Of a DNA stretch of 64,000 nt, positions 17,743 to 26,716 are shown one piece after another. Source of the DNA: CAVONV01 sp963697355 (GTDB taxonomy: Bacteria; Acidobacteriota; Vicinamibacteria; Marinacidobacterales; DATDRI01); assembly GCA_963697355.1 (NCBI GenBank), contig CAVONV010000008.1, forward strand, positions 62,001 to 126,000, in the 5' to 3' direction. The notes under the pieces were generated by a model, which was given only the letters and a program-made list of their open reading frames with translations, was not told the DNA's origin and did not search any database. The position numbers and the translations under genes are program-made. The stretch's first letter is position 1, and every line of letters starts with the position of its first letter.

Positions 17743-18520
17743 CTCCTACCGCCAAGCAGTAGTACCCAAAGAAATGGAACTGTCGATTTGCCAGACATCG
17801 CAAGACGATGACAATCGCGACATAGCCGACGATGAAAGCCGTGATGAACCCCGCGACATAGGCGCCAATGGCCTCGTCGGGAAGCAGATGGGCCTTTGGG
17901 AATCTCGTAGACCGTTGCGCCGAGAATAGCGGGGATAGAAAGCAGAAAGGAAAAACGTGCCGCCGCTTCTCGCGAGAAGCCTCGTGCCAGCCCGCCGACG
18001 ATGGTTGATCCCGGACCGGGAAATCCCGGGAACAAGGGCCGCGCTTTGAAGAGCCCCACGCCAAACAGCATCCGGGACAGAGACCTCGTCCAGATTCCGG
18101 CCTTGTCGCTCTCATCGCGCGTAAGACGTTTGGACAGCAAGAGCAGACCCCAGTAACTAGTAGTCCCACGCCGACCACTGCGAGTTGGGTAAAGCTCTCG
18201 CTCGATGATCGGGCCCAGAGTCAATCCGACGAGCACGGCCGGGATAGTGCCCACGACGAGCATGAGTATCAAACGTCTTCCCTTCGCTCCAGATTCACCC
18301 GGTATGAGTCCGAGCAAAAGGAGCTTTACCTCGGAGCGAAAATAGATCAGTACCGCCAGTAGTGTTCCCAGGTGCAGATATGATATCGAAAAGTACGCCC
18401 GGTTGGTGGAATCCGGGAAGGAAGTGTTGAGCCACGGCCAGGTGCCCGGAGCTCGATACGGGTAGAAACTCGGTAAGTCCCTGGACGATACCCGAGCAAG
18501 ATGGCCCCGCAAAGACTCAA
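17705..18520 (-). CDS. uppP: undecaprenyl-diphosphatase UppP/BacA (six or more frameshifts)
   Basis: Inner-membrane phosphatase that recycles undecaprenyl diphosphate for wall synthesis. Across frames the family motifs are all found: IVQGLTEFLPVSSSGHLAVAQH near the N-terminus, LHLGTLLAVLIYFR, PGISRSG followed after a one-base shift by STIVGGLARGFSREAAARFSFLL, and the last helices (GFITAFIVGYVAIVIVL). Breaks lie near 18494, 18385, 18185, 18145, 18015 and 17900. The likely start is TTG 18520, just after the rnj stop. The density of indels in 800 bp with intact residues points to poor local base calling. Confidence 0.78.
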
Positions 18521-18524
18521 GAAC

Positions 18525-20202
18525 TCATATCTCCATGACCACCGGCAGGATCATCGGACGCTTTTGTGTTCGTTTGCGGAAGAATCGTCTGAGCTCCGAT
18601 TGGATCTTGTCTTTGACCAGCCCCCAATCCGTGACTTCTTCCGCCGAGGAACTGTCGAGTGTCGAGGTCACCAAATCACGTGCCTCGTCCAACAAATGTT
18701 CGCTATCCTCTCCGGTCAGAAATCCGCGGGTGATGATATCGGGAGGAGTGTCCAATCCGACCCGTTCTGGAATTGATGACGACGACTGGAATCACGATCC
18801 CGCCGGCCGATAGGTGCTTTCGGTCACGAAGTACGATGTCTTCCACGTCGCCTAGGCCGCTCCCGTCGACGATCACCCTTCCGGTTGGCTCCTTGCCGGA
18901 AATACGACCGCCCTCCTCATCGAAGACGACCCTATCCCCGGTCCTCGATAAGGAGAACGTTGCGTTCAGGGATTCCAAGGTCTCGGGCGATGCGGGCGTG
19001 TGTCACGAGCTGTCGCCATTCACCGTGGATCGGAATGAAGTACTGGGGCTTGATCAGATTCAACATGAGCTTGAGCTCGTCGGCGCTGGCATGGCCCGAA
19101 ACGTGGACCGGAGCCACGGACGGAGTGCACGATCACTGCGCCTCGGCGATAGAGGTGGTTGATCACGCGCGATACGGCGCGCTCGTTGCCGGGGATGACC
19201 CGGGCAGAAAGAATGACCACATCGCCGGGCTCGACCACGGCATGCTTGTGTTTTCCGATGGCGATTTGTGACATCGCCGAGGGTGGCTCGCCTTGACTAC
19301 CGGAAGCCAGAACCAGGACTTTGTTCCGAGGAAGTGAGCGCACATCGGAAGGGCGGATGAGAAGGTCATCGGCCACTCTCAGATACCCCAGATCGATCGC
19401 GGTCCGAGTATTTTCTGACATGCTTCGACCGAGGAGCGCGACTTTTCTTCCGTATTTTGCTGCTAAATCCAAGGCGAGCTGAACTCGGTGCGTGCTCGAC
19501 GTGAAACAAGCGACAAAAACGCGACCATCGGTGCGGGAGATGACGTCCTCGAAGGCGTCCTCGACATCTCTTTCCGAGCCCGTTTGCCCTCTTCGCTCGC
19601 TGTTGGTGCTGTCCGAGAGGAGAGCCAGAACGTTCGTTCATGCCGTAGTGAGCCAAGCGGTGAAGGTCGAAGGATTCTCCCACGATGGGGTTTTGGTCGA
19701 GTTTGAAATCACCTGTGTGGATCACCGTGCCCTGGGGGGTCTCAATGGCGAGCGACACCGCGTCCGCTAGACTGTGGGTGACCCGAATGAAGTCCACTTT
19801 GAGGGGGCCGATTTCCTTCACCTCTCCAGGTGTGACGGTTCGCAATGCGGTCTTTTCTGATAAGTGGTGTTCCTCCAATCGGTGACGAACCAGGCCCAGC
19901 GTGAGTCGCGTGCCGTAGACTGGAACCTCGAACTCTTTGAGGAGATAAGGAAGCGCACCGATATGGTCCTCGTGACCGTGCGTAAGGATCACGGCCTTGA
20001 ACCGATCCTGGTTCTGCCGCAAATAAGTCATGTCGGGAATGACGAGATCCACGCCGAGGAGCTCGGCGTCGGGGAACATGATTCCCACGTCGACGACGAC
20101 CATCGTATCGCCTGAAGAGATGGCCATCATGTTGAGCCCAAACTCACCCAGCCCTCCAAGAGGAACAATTTCGAGCGGCGGTTTTGTATCGACGGCGGAC
20201 AT
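18525..20202 (-). CDS. rnj: ribonuclease J (about four frameshifts)
   Basis: Metallo-beta-lactamase/beta-CASP RNase with 5' exonuclease and endonuclease activity in RNA turnover. From ATG 20202 the first frame has LGGLGEFGLNMM and the zinc motif HGHEDHIGALPYLL. Later frames give SDSTN, the beta-CASP part (ASGSQGEPPSAMSQIA, VIPGNE), VHVSGHASADELKLML, PIHGEWRQL and the C-terminal dimer domain ending at 18525. Breaks are near 19632, 19120, 18940 and 18770. The span corresponds to about 559 residues, the normal family length, which argues for a functional gene with sequence errors. Confidence 0.85.
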
Positions 20203-20277
20203 GACTCAATTCTCCATTTATCGATAGGGAGTTAGCAGATCATAGCTGAGAAACCACTTCAATACTAGCAAAACATC

Positions 20278-21126
20278 TTATTGTCGAGAAGTGCAAAGCT
20301 GGGCGAGGGCTGCAAATTGGCCGACATTGAGTGTTTCTGCCCGACGGGAAGGGTCAATATCGAGATGGTCCAGACCGGCCCGGAGGGTGTCCGGGTCCAA
20401 GACGGACGACTTCAAATATCTGATATTGTTAGAGATGTTCTTTCTGCGGTGTGCCAAGAGTGACTTGACGATCGCTTGGAAAACCTCGGGATCCTCAACA
20501 GGAGGTTCGTCTTTGCCAAGAGGCTCGAGCCGAACGAGGGCGGAATGCACTTTGGGTCGAGGTCGGAAAGCGTCTGGGGGAATGCGGAACAAGATCTTGG
20601 GTCGGGTCGCTTGCTGTGTCATGACTGACAAGAAGCCGTAAGCCTTGGTGGCAGGCTCCGCGACCAACCGTTCTGCCACTTCCAGTTGGAACATCAACGT
20701 CAAATCTACGAATGAGTTACGCTGAGCCAGGAGCTTCAAGAGAATGGGGGAGGCCGCCGAGTAGGGAAGGTTGCCCACGACTCGAATACTTCGACCGGAG
20801 TGCTCTGGCAGTATGGACCGAAGCTCCCATGAAAGGAAGTCTCTCTCGATCACCTCCCAAGGGACGATAGGCTCAGCGCTGAGCGCGCGACGGAGACGTT
20901 CGGCTAGAACCTTTTCCTGTTCGATGGCAATGATCCTCGCCGGATTTGCTCGTGCGAGTGGCACGGTCATTTCACCGGAACCGGCTCCGATCTCGAGCAA
21001 CGTGTCGTCGGGGCCTACCTCGATGGCAGAGACGATGCGAGAGACCACCGCCCGGTCTTTGAGAAAACTCTGCCCTTTTTGGCGGCTGGGGCGAAACAAG
21101 GTCCTCGAGTCCGTAGACCTCTGCAT
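20278..21126 (-). CDS. rsmA: 16S rRNA dimethyladenosine transferase RsmA/KsgA
   Basis: Dimethylates two adjacent adenosines in helix 45 of 16S rRNA during 30S assembly. The 282-residue product has the opening QSFLKDRAVVSRIV (family QxFLxD), SAM motif LEIGAGSGEMT, acidic motif IAIEQEKVLAERL and catalytic NLPYSAASPIL. The C-terminal helical domain is complete. It is intact, in contrast to the three genes after it on this strand. Its ATG at 21126 faces the trxA promoter region. Confidence 0.94.
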   Translation of the reverse strand: MQRSTDSRTLFRPSRQKGQSFLKDRAVVSRIVSAIEVGPDDTLLEIGAGSGEMTVPLARANPARIIAIEQEKVLAERLRRALSAEPIVPWEVIERDFLSWELRSILPEHSGRSIRVVGNLPYSAASPILLKLLAQRNSFVDLTLMFQLEVAERLVAEPATKAYGFLSVMTQQATRPKILFRIPPDAFRPRPKVHSALVRLEPLGKDEPPVEDPEVFQAIVKSLLAHRRKNISNNIRYLKSSVLDPDTLRAGLDHLDIDPSRRAETLNVGQFAALAQLCTSRQ

Positions 21127-21164
21127 ATCAAGAGGATACCACGGTCGAGCGACCCTGGATTGGC

Positions 21165-21193
21165 TTGACTTGGCAAAGACCCATTGGTATTTT
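21165..21193 (+). promoter_or_regulatory. probable sigma70-type promoter for trxA
   Basis: TTGACT at 21165-21170 and TATTTT at 21188-21193 are separated by 17 nt, upstream of the thioredoxin gene. A strong AAGGGGG ribosome-binding site follows at about 21294-21300, just before ATG 21305. Confidence 0.45.
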
Positions 21194-21304
21194 GTGTTGC
21201 TGCATTGAGGGAGGAGCTTGGCTGAAGCCCATTTGAGGATCCACTTACCTGTTTGTCTTCTTGAGTGCGGTGCGACTGAATCGGGTTAGACGAAGGGGGT
21301 ACAT

Positions 21305-21634
21305 ATGATCGCCAATCTGGATACCTTCCAAGACAGCACGTGGGAGAAGGATGTCATCCAATCAACGAAGCCCGTTCTGGTCGATTTTTGGGCCGAGTGG
21401 TGTCAACCTTGCCGCGTCTTAGCACCGACGATTGAGGCACTAGCGGAAGAATACGGTGACCGCGTCAAAATCGGGAAGCTCAATGTGGATGAGAATGGTA
21501 CGGTCTCGGAAAAATACCACATAAGAGGCATTCCGACACTGCTTCTTATCAAGAACGGAGAAGTCAAGGAGCAAGTCGTCGGCTTGACATCGAAGGACAA
21601 TCTCAGCCGGCTCATCGAGAAACATCTGGATTGA
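21305..21634 (+). CDS. trxA: thioredoxin
   Basis: A 109-residue cytoplasmic thiol-disulfide reductant. The active site is WCQPC (Gln in place of the usual Gly), within LVDFWAEWCQPC. The cis-proline lies in RGIPTLLLI, and the buried aspartate and C-terminal helix are normal. It is followed 67 bp later by thioredoxin reductase, so the pair likely forms the main NADPH-thioredoxin system and would be the natural reductant for the selenoprotein oxidoreductases near 57-59 kb. Confidence 0.95.
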   Translation: MIANLDTFQDSTWEKDVIQSTKPVLVDFWAEWCQPCRVLAPTIEALAEEYGDRVKIGKLNVDENGTVSEKYHIRGIPTLLLIKNGEVKEQVVGLTSKDNLSRLIEKHLD

Positions 21635-21701
21635 TCGAGCGGAAACAAAGCGAATCAGTCCCTGCACAAACAACGGTTATTTCACTAGTTAGGGAGGCGT
21701 A

Positions 21702-22691
21702 ATGAGTGGCAATAGTGCACCGGAGACTCGGCATACTCGTATTTTGATTGTTGGAAGCGGACCCGCGGGATATACCGCTGCAATCTATTCGGCGCGTGCT
21801 GACTTGAAACCCGTGGTCATCGCCGGCTCGGGTATGGATTCCAACATTGGTGTTCCTGGTGGCCAGTTGATGTTGACCACGGATGTGGAGAACTTTCCTG
21901 GTTATCCGGACGGGGTCACCGGACCGGAAATGATGGAGCACCTTCAAAGACAGGCGGAAAGGTTCGGCGCCGAGGTGATCTTTACGGATGCCACAGCCAT
22001 CGATGTCTCCAAACGTCCCTTCATGGTCGAGTCAGGCGAGGGGAAGTTCACATGTGATGCTCTCATCGTTGCGACGGGAGCAAAGGCGAACTGGCTTGGA
22101 CTCGAATCCGAGAAACGTTTACAGAACCGCGGCGTGTCCGCTTGCGCCACTTGCGACGGCGCTTTGTACCGCAACAAAGCCATCTCTGTGGTGGGTGGAG
22201 GAGATAGTGCACTCGAAGAAGCGCTGTTTTTGACGCGCTTCGGTCGCAAAGTGATCGTCATTCATAGAAGAGACAAGCTGCGTGGTTCGAAGATCATGCA
22301 GGAGCGGGCGTTTTCCAACGAGAAGGTAGAGTTCCTGTGGAACCACGTCGTGCTGCAAGTTCTCGGCAAGGATGAAGTCACGGGCCTCAAGGTCAAAAAC
22401 GTCAAGACAGGCGAAGAATCCGAGATCGCTGTAGACGCCATGTTCGTTGCGATTGGACATACGCCGAACACAGATGTTTTCAAAGGCCAGCTCGAACTGG
22501 ACGAGAAAGGCTACCTCCGTGTGGAGTCCTGGAATACCTATACATCGGTCGAGGGAGTTTTTGCTTGCGGTGACGTAATGGACCGCGTCTACCGTCAAGC
22601 TATCACCGCGGCGGGAACGGGATGTATGGCCGCTATCGATTCAGAGCGATGGTTGGCGGAAAAGGAATCGGCGACGCCAAAAACCGAGTAG
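21702..22691 (+). CDS. trxB: thioredoxin-disulfide reductase
   Basis: Low-molecular-weight flavoprotein passing electrons from NADPH to thioredoxin. The FAD-binding block is GSGPAGYTAAIYSARA, the redox-active pair CATC sits in SACATCDGALY, the NADPH site is VVGGGDSALEEALFL, and the FAD-contacting C-terminal segment is GVFACGDVMDRVYRQAITAAGTG. At 329 residues it is full length. GGAGG at about 21690 precedes the ATG. Confidence 0.95.
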   Translation: MSGNSAPETRHTRILIVGSGPAGYTAAIYSARADLKPVVIAGSGMDSNIGVPGGQLMLTTDVENFPGYPDGVTGPEMMEHLQRQAERFGAEVIFTDATAIDVSKRPFMVESGEGKFTCDALIVATGAKANWLGLESEKRLQNRGVSACATCDGALYRNKAISVVGGGDSALEEALFLTRFGRKVIVIHRRDKLRGSKIMQERAFSNEKVEFLWNHVVLQVLGKDEVTGLKVKNVKTGEESEIAVDAMFVAIGHTPNTDVFKGQLELDEKGYLRVESWNTYTSVEGVFACGDVMDRVYRQAITAAGTGCMAAIDSERWLAEKESATPKTE

Positions 22692-22721
22692 AGTCGGTTC
22701 TTGGGAGAAGGAGACAAAGTC

Positions 22722-23240
22722 ATGAAAAAGGCGATGACCCTCTTCGGTGTCTTCCTTTTGGCAGTAGCCGTACCTCGACTAGCAGCTCCCCGACAAGGCA
22801 TCGTTGGGGAAGAAGGTTTCGACTTCGAACTGAAAGACATCAACGGCCAGACGTACAAAAGGAGTGATTTCAAAGGTAAGGTCGTCGTCCTCGATTTTTG
22901 GGCGGTCTGGTGTGGACCGTGCGAGCTCACACTCCCGTTGCTTCAAGGCCTGGCAGACAAATACCGTTCGGAAGGATTGGAAGTCGTGGGAATGCACGTC
23001 GATGACCGTCGGCCCGCCGCGGAAGAGATCAAGGGTTACCTCGAGGCACGCAAAGTCACCTACACCAACCTTATCAGCACCTACAAAGTCGATGAGGCCT
23101 ACTACGTCTACGCCATGCCCACGTCATATGTCCTCGATCGGGAGGGCACCATCGTCAGTCAACACGTGGGTTTCGGCCCGGATACACCGGAAAAGCTCGA
23201 ACAAGAGCTGAGAGAACTACTGGGCGTAAAACAAGAATAG
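22722..23240 (+). CDS. TlpA-like exported thiol-disulfide oxidoreductase
   Basis: A thioredoxin-fold protein of the TlpA/ResA type, 172 residues from ATG 22722. I prefer this to 22701 because GAAGGAG sits just upstream and it starts a standard signal peptide (KKAMTLFGVFLLAVAVPRLAA). The domain opens FDFELKDINGQTYKRSDFKGK; the active site is WCGPC and the cis-proline is in AMPTSYVLD. It probably reduces disulfides or cytochrome apoproteins outside the cytoplasm. It follows trxB by 30 bp, most likely in one transcript. Confidence 0.9.
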   Translation: MKKAMTLFGVFLLAVAVPRLAAPRQGIVGEEGFDFELKDINGQTYKRSDFKGKVVVLDFWAVWCGPCELTLPLLQGLADKYRSEGLEVVGMHVDDRRPAAEEIKGYLEARKVTYTNLISTYKVDEAYYVYAMPTSYVLDREGTIVSQHVGFGPDTPEKLEQELRELLGVKQE

Positions 23241-23245
23241 GAAGA

Positions 23246-23310
23246 AAATGGGGACAGTCCCCACTTAACTTGTTGATTACTCTTGGTTTCCCGTGGGGAC
23301 TGTCCCTTTT
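23246..23310. repeat. REP-like palindrome (GGGGACAGTCCCC)
   Basis: Two copies of the self-complementary core face each other: TGGGGACAGTCCCCA at 23249-23263 and GTGGGGACTGTCCC at about 23293-23306, flanked by A-rich and T-rich runs. The layout matches REP/BIME elements of the kind mobilised by REP-associated tyrosine transposases. The T-run after the right arm could also let it end the trxA-trxB-tlpA transcript. Confidence 0.6.
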
Positions 23311-23337
23311 TTTCATGGTTGAGATTGGAGACAATCG

Positions 23338-24456
23338 ATGAATCCGACGGAAGATGTCTATAGGAAACTCCAAAAGCACCTGGACAACATGCCCGTCCCT
23401 TTTCCGGCAACAGAGTCGGGTGTCGAGATTCGCATCCTGAAGAGGCTGTTCACGCCTGAGGAAGCCGAAATTGCCCTGGCTTTGAGCGCCTTGCCCGAGC
23501 CGGTCGAGCGCATTCACCCTCGCTTGAAACGAACGCGCATTTCGATGGAAGAGCTCGAACGTGTTCTCGACGGTTTAGTCAAAAAGGGTTCGATCACCGG
23601 AGGCAAGAAACGTTATAGCAAGGCGATGCTCGTCATCGGAATGTACGAGTATCAGGTCGACAAGATCACGGGCGGAATGCAACAAGACTTCAATCAGTAT
23701 ATGCAAGAAGGTCTTGCAAAAGAGGTCCTAGGCGCAAAAACATCTCAAATGCGCACGATTCCCATCAACGAGACGGTCACGTTCGAGAGAAGTGTGAGCT
23801 CGTTTGACAATGTCCGAGAGCTCATCAAAAGCTCCGAGGGACCGTTTGCCGCCCGCAATTGTGTTTGTCGCCAGGGGATGGATGCGCTCGACGAGCCTTG
23901 CAAGCAAACCGATTTGCGGCGCGTCTGCCTGATGTTGAAAAGTGCGGCGCAAGCCTCCGTTGACAGTGGGTTGGCCGAACCCTTGACCAGAGAAGAGACG
24001 TTCAGACTGCTCGACCAAGCTGCAGAAGTAGGGATGATTCTTCAACCCGAGAACACTCAGGATCCCCACTATATTTGTCTTTGTTGCGGTTGTTGTTGTG
24101 GTGTCCTGACGAGTGCCAAGCTCTTTCCCAAACCATCGGAGTATTTCCACAACAACTACTATGCGGTCGTCGACCCTGAGCTTTGTACAGAGTGCGGGAC
24201 CTGCGAGGACCGCTGCCAAATGGAGGCCATAGGTGCTGCCGACGGCCATTCAGAAGTGGACCTAGATCGCTGCATCGGTTGTGGCATGTGTGTCGTCACG
24301 TGCCCCTCCGACGCTGTGACGCTCAAGAAAAAAGATAAGGAAACCGTTCCCCCTGAGACGACCAACAGGCTGTATCGACAGATCATGAAGGAGAGATTCG
24401 GTACTCTAGGGATGTTGAAGATTGCTGGCAAAGCGGCGTTAGGGAAGAAAATTTGA
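23338..24456 (+). CDS. 4Fe-4S ferredoxin-type iron-sulfur protein
   Basis: A 372-residue protein. The first 110 residues are helical and contain a winged-helix-like segment (ISMEELERVLDGLVKKGSITGG). The middle has a cysteine cluster (ARNCVCRQG) and an unusual CLCCGCCCG knot near residue 245. The C-terminus has two ferredoxin motifs, CTECGTCEDRCQ and CIGCGMCVVTCP, each binding a 4Fe-4S cluster. It resembles electron-transfer or regulatory iron-sulfur proteins found alone in anaerobes; the partner is unknown. The REP palindrome separates it from the thioredoxin genes. Confidence 0.8.
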   Translation: MNPTEDVYRKLQKHLDNMPVPFPATESGVEIRILKRLFTPEEAEIALALSALPEPVERIHPRLKRTRISMEELERVLDGLVKKGSITGGKKRYSKAMLVIGMYEYQVDKITGGMQQDFNQYMQEGLAKEVLGAKTSQMRTIPINETVTFERSVSSFDNVRELIKSSEGPFAARNCVCRQGMDALDEPCKQTDLRRVCLMLKSAAQASVDSGLAEPLTREETFRLLDQAAEVGMILQPENTQDPHYICLCCGCCCGVLTSAKLFPKPSEYFHNNYYAVVDPELCTECGTCEDRCQMEAIGAADGHSEVDLDRCIGCGMCVVTCPSDAVTLKKKDKETVPPETTNRLYRQIMKERFGTLGMLKIAGKAALGKKI

Positions 24457-24600
24457 AAACAAAGAACTCGAGAACTCGAGAACCCAGAACTCAAGAATCA
24501 AGAAATCAGGAACGCAACCTACTACTTCGGATCCGGAAAGCTACTGTTCCAGTAGTACCTGCCCTGGCTACTTTCTCCTTTATTCGTTCTCCTCATCGCA
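24457..24600. repeat. octamer array followed by CTACTTTCTCC repeat, between convergent genes
   Basis: At 24457-24515 there are eight-base units (AACTCGAG, AACTCGAG, AACCCAG, AACTCAAG, AATCAAG). At 24568-24586 the 19-nt sequence CTACTTTCTCCTTTATTCG is identical to 47348-47366. The region fills the junction between the ferredoxin gene and the minus-strand EEP gene. Confidence 0.6.
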
Positions 24601-24613
24601 TTCTTTGGGTACC

Positions 24614-25810
24614 TCAAGCGCGGATATCGATGCCGATGGCATCGTGGTCGGACAACGGTGTCTTTCTTCCTTCACGCAGCTCATGGATGACCACAGGGTT
24701 TAACGACTTCGTGTCCCGCGTGGCGAACCAATCGACCTTCAACGGACACTTCCCGCCATGATTCCTCAGCGCCCAGCGAATGAAGGCAAAACACCAGGCA
24801 GGCACCCACTCTCCGAGGTTTCTTCGCGTCTTGATGTCGTCGACGTCGTAAGAAATCGTGTGCTCGCCGAGCCGGTTACATTCGCGATAGTCGAAGCCAG
24901 CCGCCTCGAGCATTCCGAACAGCTCCTTCTCGAAACGGTGGTACGGATGCAGGTAATGGTGATTGATGACGTGATCCACTCCCATGAAGACTCTCAGCCA
25001 AAAACCCATAATGGCAGGAAAGGCGCTCGAGGAGTTGTAGGTCGTGGTGTTCCAATCGCCGCCGATAACCACCGGATGGGTGCTGTCCAGACCATCGAGA
25101 ACGTCTCGCATTTGATCGCGACGGTGGAGTTGCTTGGATTGAGCGTCCAAGTGCACCGAGACCACCGTAAGGTCGTGGTTTGGGAGCTCGATATCGGCCA
25201 CTAGCGCCGTTTGTGTGCCGAGTCGTTTCTCCCGGCCTGACATCTTGTCCTTTCCGTTTTTCAAGGAAATGGGCCGAATGTGGGATATCGGATACCGACT
25301 GAGAATGGCATTGCCATGAAGTCCGAGCTTGTTGTTGCCCCGGACGTCATACTCGACGCCGGAGCCTTTCGCCAAATTCAAATAGCAGGGAACGAATGCG
25401 TAGTGCATACCTAGCTCACGCGCAAGAGCCTGCGCCACCGCTCGGTTTCGTGAACGGGCCATTCCGACGTCGGTCTCGGTCAAGAGAAGGACATCGCCGG
25501 TCTTGAGATAGTTGTGGGTCTTGAACGCCTCGATTTGTCCGTCGAGCTCTATCCCTCGTTCGAGGTTCCAGGCAATCAATCGATATTGAGATTTTGAAGG
25601 GGCTTGGCCTGTGGCGTAGCTGCCGGTCTCCGGCGTTCGGAGCACCCGTTCCACGATGGGTTCCAAACGTTGGTAGAGAGGATGTGCCTCGAGCTCCGCT
25701 GTCGAATGGCAACTTGCCCATATCGAGAAGGAGGGTGAGAGCTCGTCTCGGATGAGCCGTTCCACCTCTTCCGGAGTGGTTTGAGTCTCAACACGAGCAA
25801 TGGATGTCAT
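24614..25810 (-). CDS. endonuclease/exonuclease/phosphatase family protein
   Basis: A 398-residue protein with the EEP fold (DNase I, exonuclease III, inositol phosphatase and sphingomyelinase relatives). I chose ATG 25810 (MTSIARVE); the open frame starts 22 codons earlier. Catalytic landmarks appear in order: AWNLERG, LLLTETDVGMARS, VVSVHLDA, GGDWNTTTYN and the final SDHDAIGIDI metal and histidine motif. No signal peptide is visible, so it is probably cytoplasmic. The N-terminal 100 residues are helical and of unknown role. The substrate cannot be assigned. Confidence 0.8.
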   Translation of the reverse strand: MTSIARVETQTTPEEVERLIRDELSPSFSIWASCHSTAELEAHPLYQRLEPIVERVLRTPETGSYATGQAPSKSQYRLIAWNLERGIELDGQIEAFKTHNYLKTGDVLLLTETDVGMARSRNRAVAQALARELGMHYAFVPCYLNLAKGSGVEYDVRGNNKLGLHGNAILSRYPISHIRPISLKNGKDKMSGREKRLGTQTALVADIELPNHDLTVVSVHLDAQSKQLHRRDQMRDVLDGLDSTHPVVIGGDWNTTTYNSSSAFPAIMGFWLRVFMGVDHVINHHYLHPYHRFEKELFGMLEAAGFDYRECNRLGEHTISYDVDDIKTRRNLGEWVPAWCFAFIRWALRNHGGKCPLKVDWFATRDTKSLNPVVIHELREGRKTPLSDHDAIGIDIRA

Positions 25811-26035
25811 GTCTCGCTTCGCCTGTCGGGATGCCCTTCCACAAACGGTAGATTCTACCTCGAAATCCGTAACCAAACGACGAGTGCCTCGATTTGGAGT
25901 CGAGGTGAGGATTATTGTCTCGCGTGATCGAACACCGCAGGTTGGTTTTTCGTATCCATAAGTAGAAGAAGGGGATAATCTTTTCGAGACTCACTTGGGT
26001 GAGGTTTCTTTTCTTAAGCTCTTGATTTTGGGGGG

Positions 26036-26058
26036 CTATGGTCTTATCTTTACCATAG
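26036..26058. promoter_or_regulatory. 7-bp inverted repeat upstream of tlpA-like gene
   Basis: CTATGGT (26036-26042) and ACCATAG (26052-26058) form a perfect inverted repeat with a 9-nt spacer about 50 bp before ATG 26105. It could be an operator or a small hairpin in the leader. There is no further support. Confidence 0.25.
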
Positions 26059-26104
26059 GGAACTTGCACCTTGGATTGACATCCTCCCTAGAAAGGAACA
26101 GAGG

Positions 26105-26632
26105 ATGAAGCGGTCCGCACTTGTTGCGTTAGTGGCGCTAACTGGGTTCAGCTCGCCCAGTGTCCGAACGAACCACGCTCCTCATACGGTAGTCCTCGTA
26201 GAACCTCTTTTGGCTCAAGGAGATGCCGTTCCTCTGTTTTCGTTGCCTTCGATGGAAGGCAACGACGTGCAGCTGGAAGCCGTCCTCAGTGAGAACACGG
26301 CTGTGGTCATCAAATTCTGGGCGACCTGGTGTCCGATGTGTTGGATCGAGCTGTGGGAGCTCGGAGACGAATATGAGGCGTTGCGCTCACAGGGCATCGA
26401 GGTACTGGCGGTTGCTGTCGACCATGCTGAAAACGTCGAGGTTTTTCTCGAGCGCCAGTCTTTGGAGTGCCCGGTTTTATTGGACGAAACGAGCCAGATC
26501 TCAAAACTGTTCGGGATAAGTGCCTTGCCCACAACGGTATTGGTCGATAGCGCGGGAAGGGTCATCGATATCCACGTCGGCCTCATTCCTGATTTGGGCA
26601 AACACCTGTCCACCGTCCTCGCCACCCAGTAG
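26105..26632 (+). CDS. TlpA/ResA-like thioredoxin-fold protein
   Basis: A 175-residue exported thiol-disulfide protein, the second in this region. A short signal sequence (LVALVALTGFSSPS) is followed by a redoxin domain opening PLFSLPSMEGNDVQLEAVL, with active site WCPMCW and cis-proline in SALPTTVLVDSAG. The Pro-Met between the cysteines should tune its redox potential away from the neighbouring WCGPC protein. It stands alone on the strand with the inverted repeat upstream and a GGGGTCAGACCCC palindrome after its stop. Confidence 0.88.
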   Translation: MKRSALVALVALTGFSSPSVRTNHAPHTVVLVEPLLAQGDAVPLFSLPSMEGNDVQLEAVLSENTAVVIKFWATWCPMCWIELWELGDEYEALRSQGIEVLAVAVDHAENVEVFLERQSLECPVLLDETSQISKLFGISALPTTVLVDSAGRVIDIHVGLIPDLGKHLSTVLATQ

Positions 26633-26645
26633 ACAGCGTTCGGAA

Positions 26646-26659
26646 TGGGGTCAGACCCC
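26646..26659. repeat. GGGGTCAGACCCC palindrome
   Basis: A self-complementary 13-mer core lies between the convergent tlpA-like and ATPase genes. It is of the same general type as GGGGACAGTCCCC at 23249 and is typical of REP sequences linked to REP-associated transposases. Confidence 0.5.
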
Positions 26660-26716
26660 GGGCGTTCGGAAAGTGTGGAAAACTCCCGTCGGGGTTCTTC
26701 GTGCCCCTTTTGTGTC

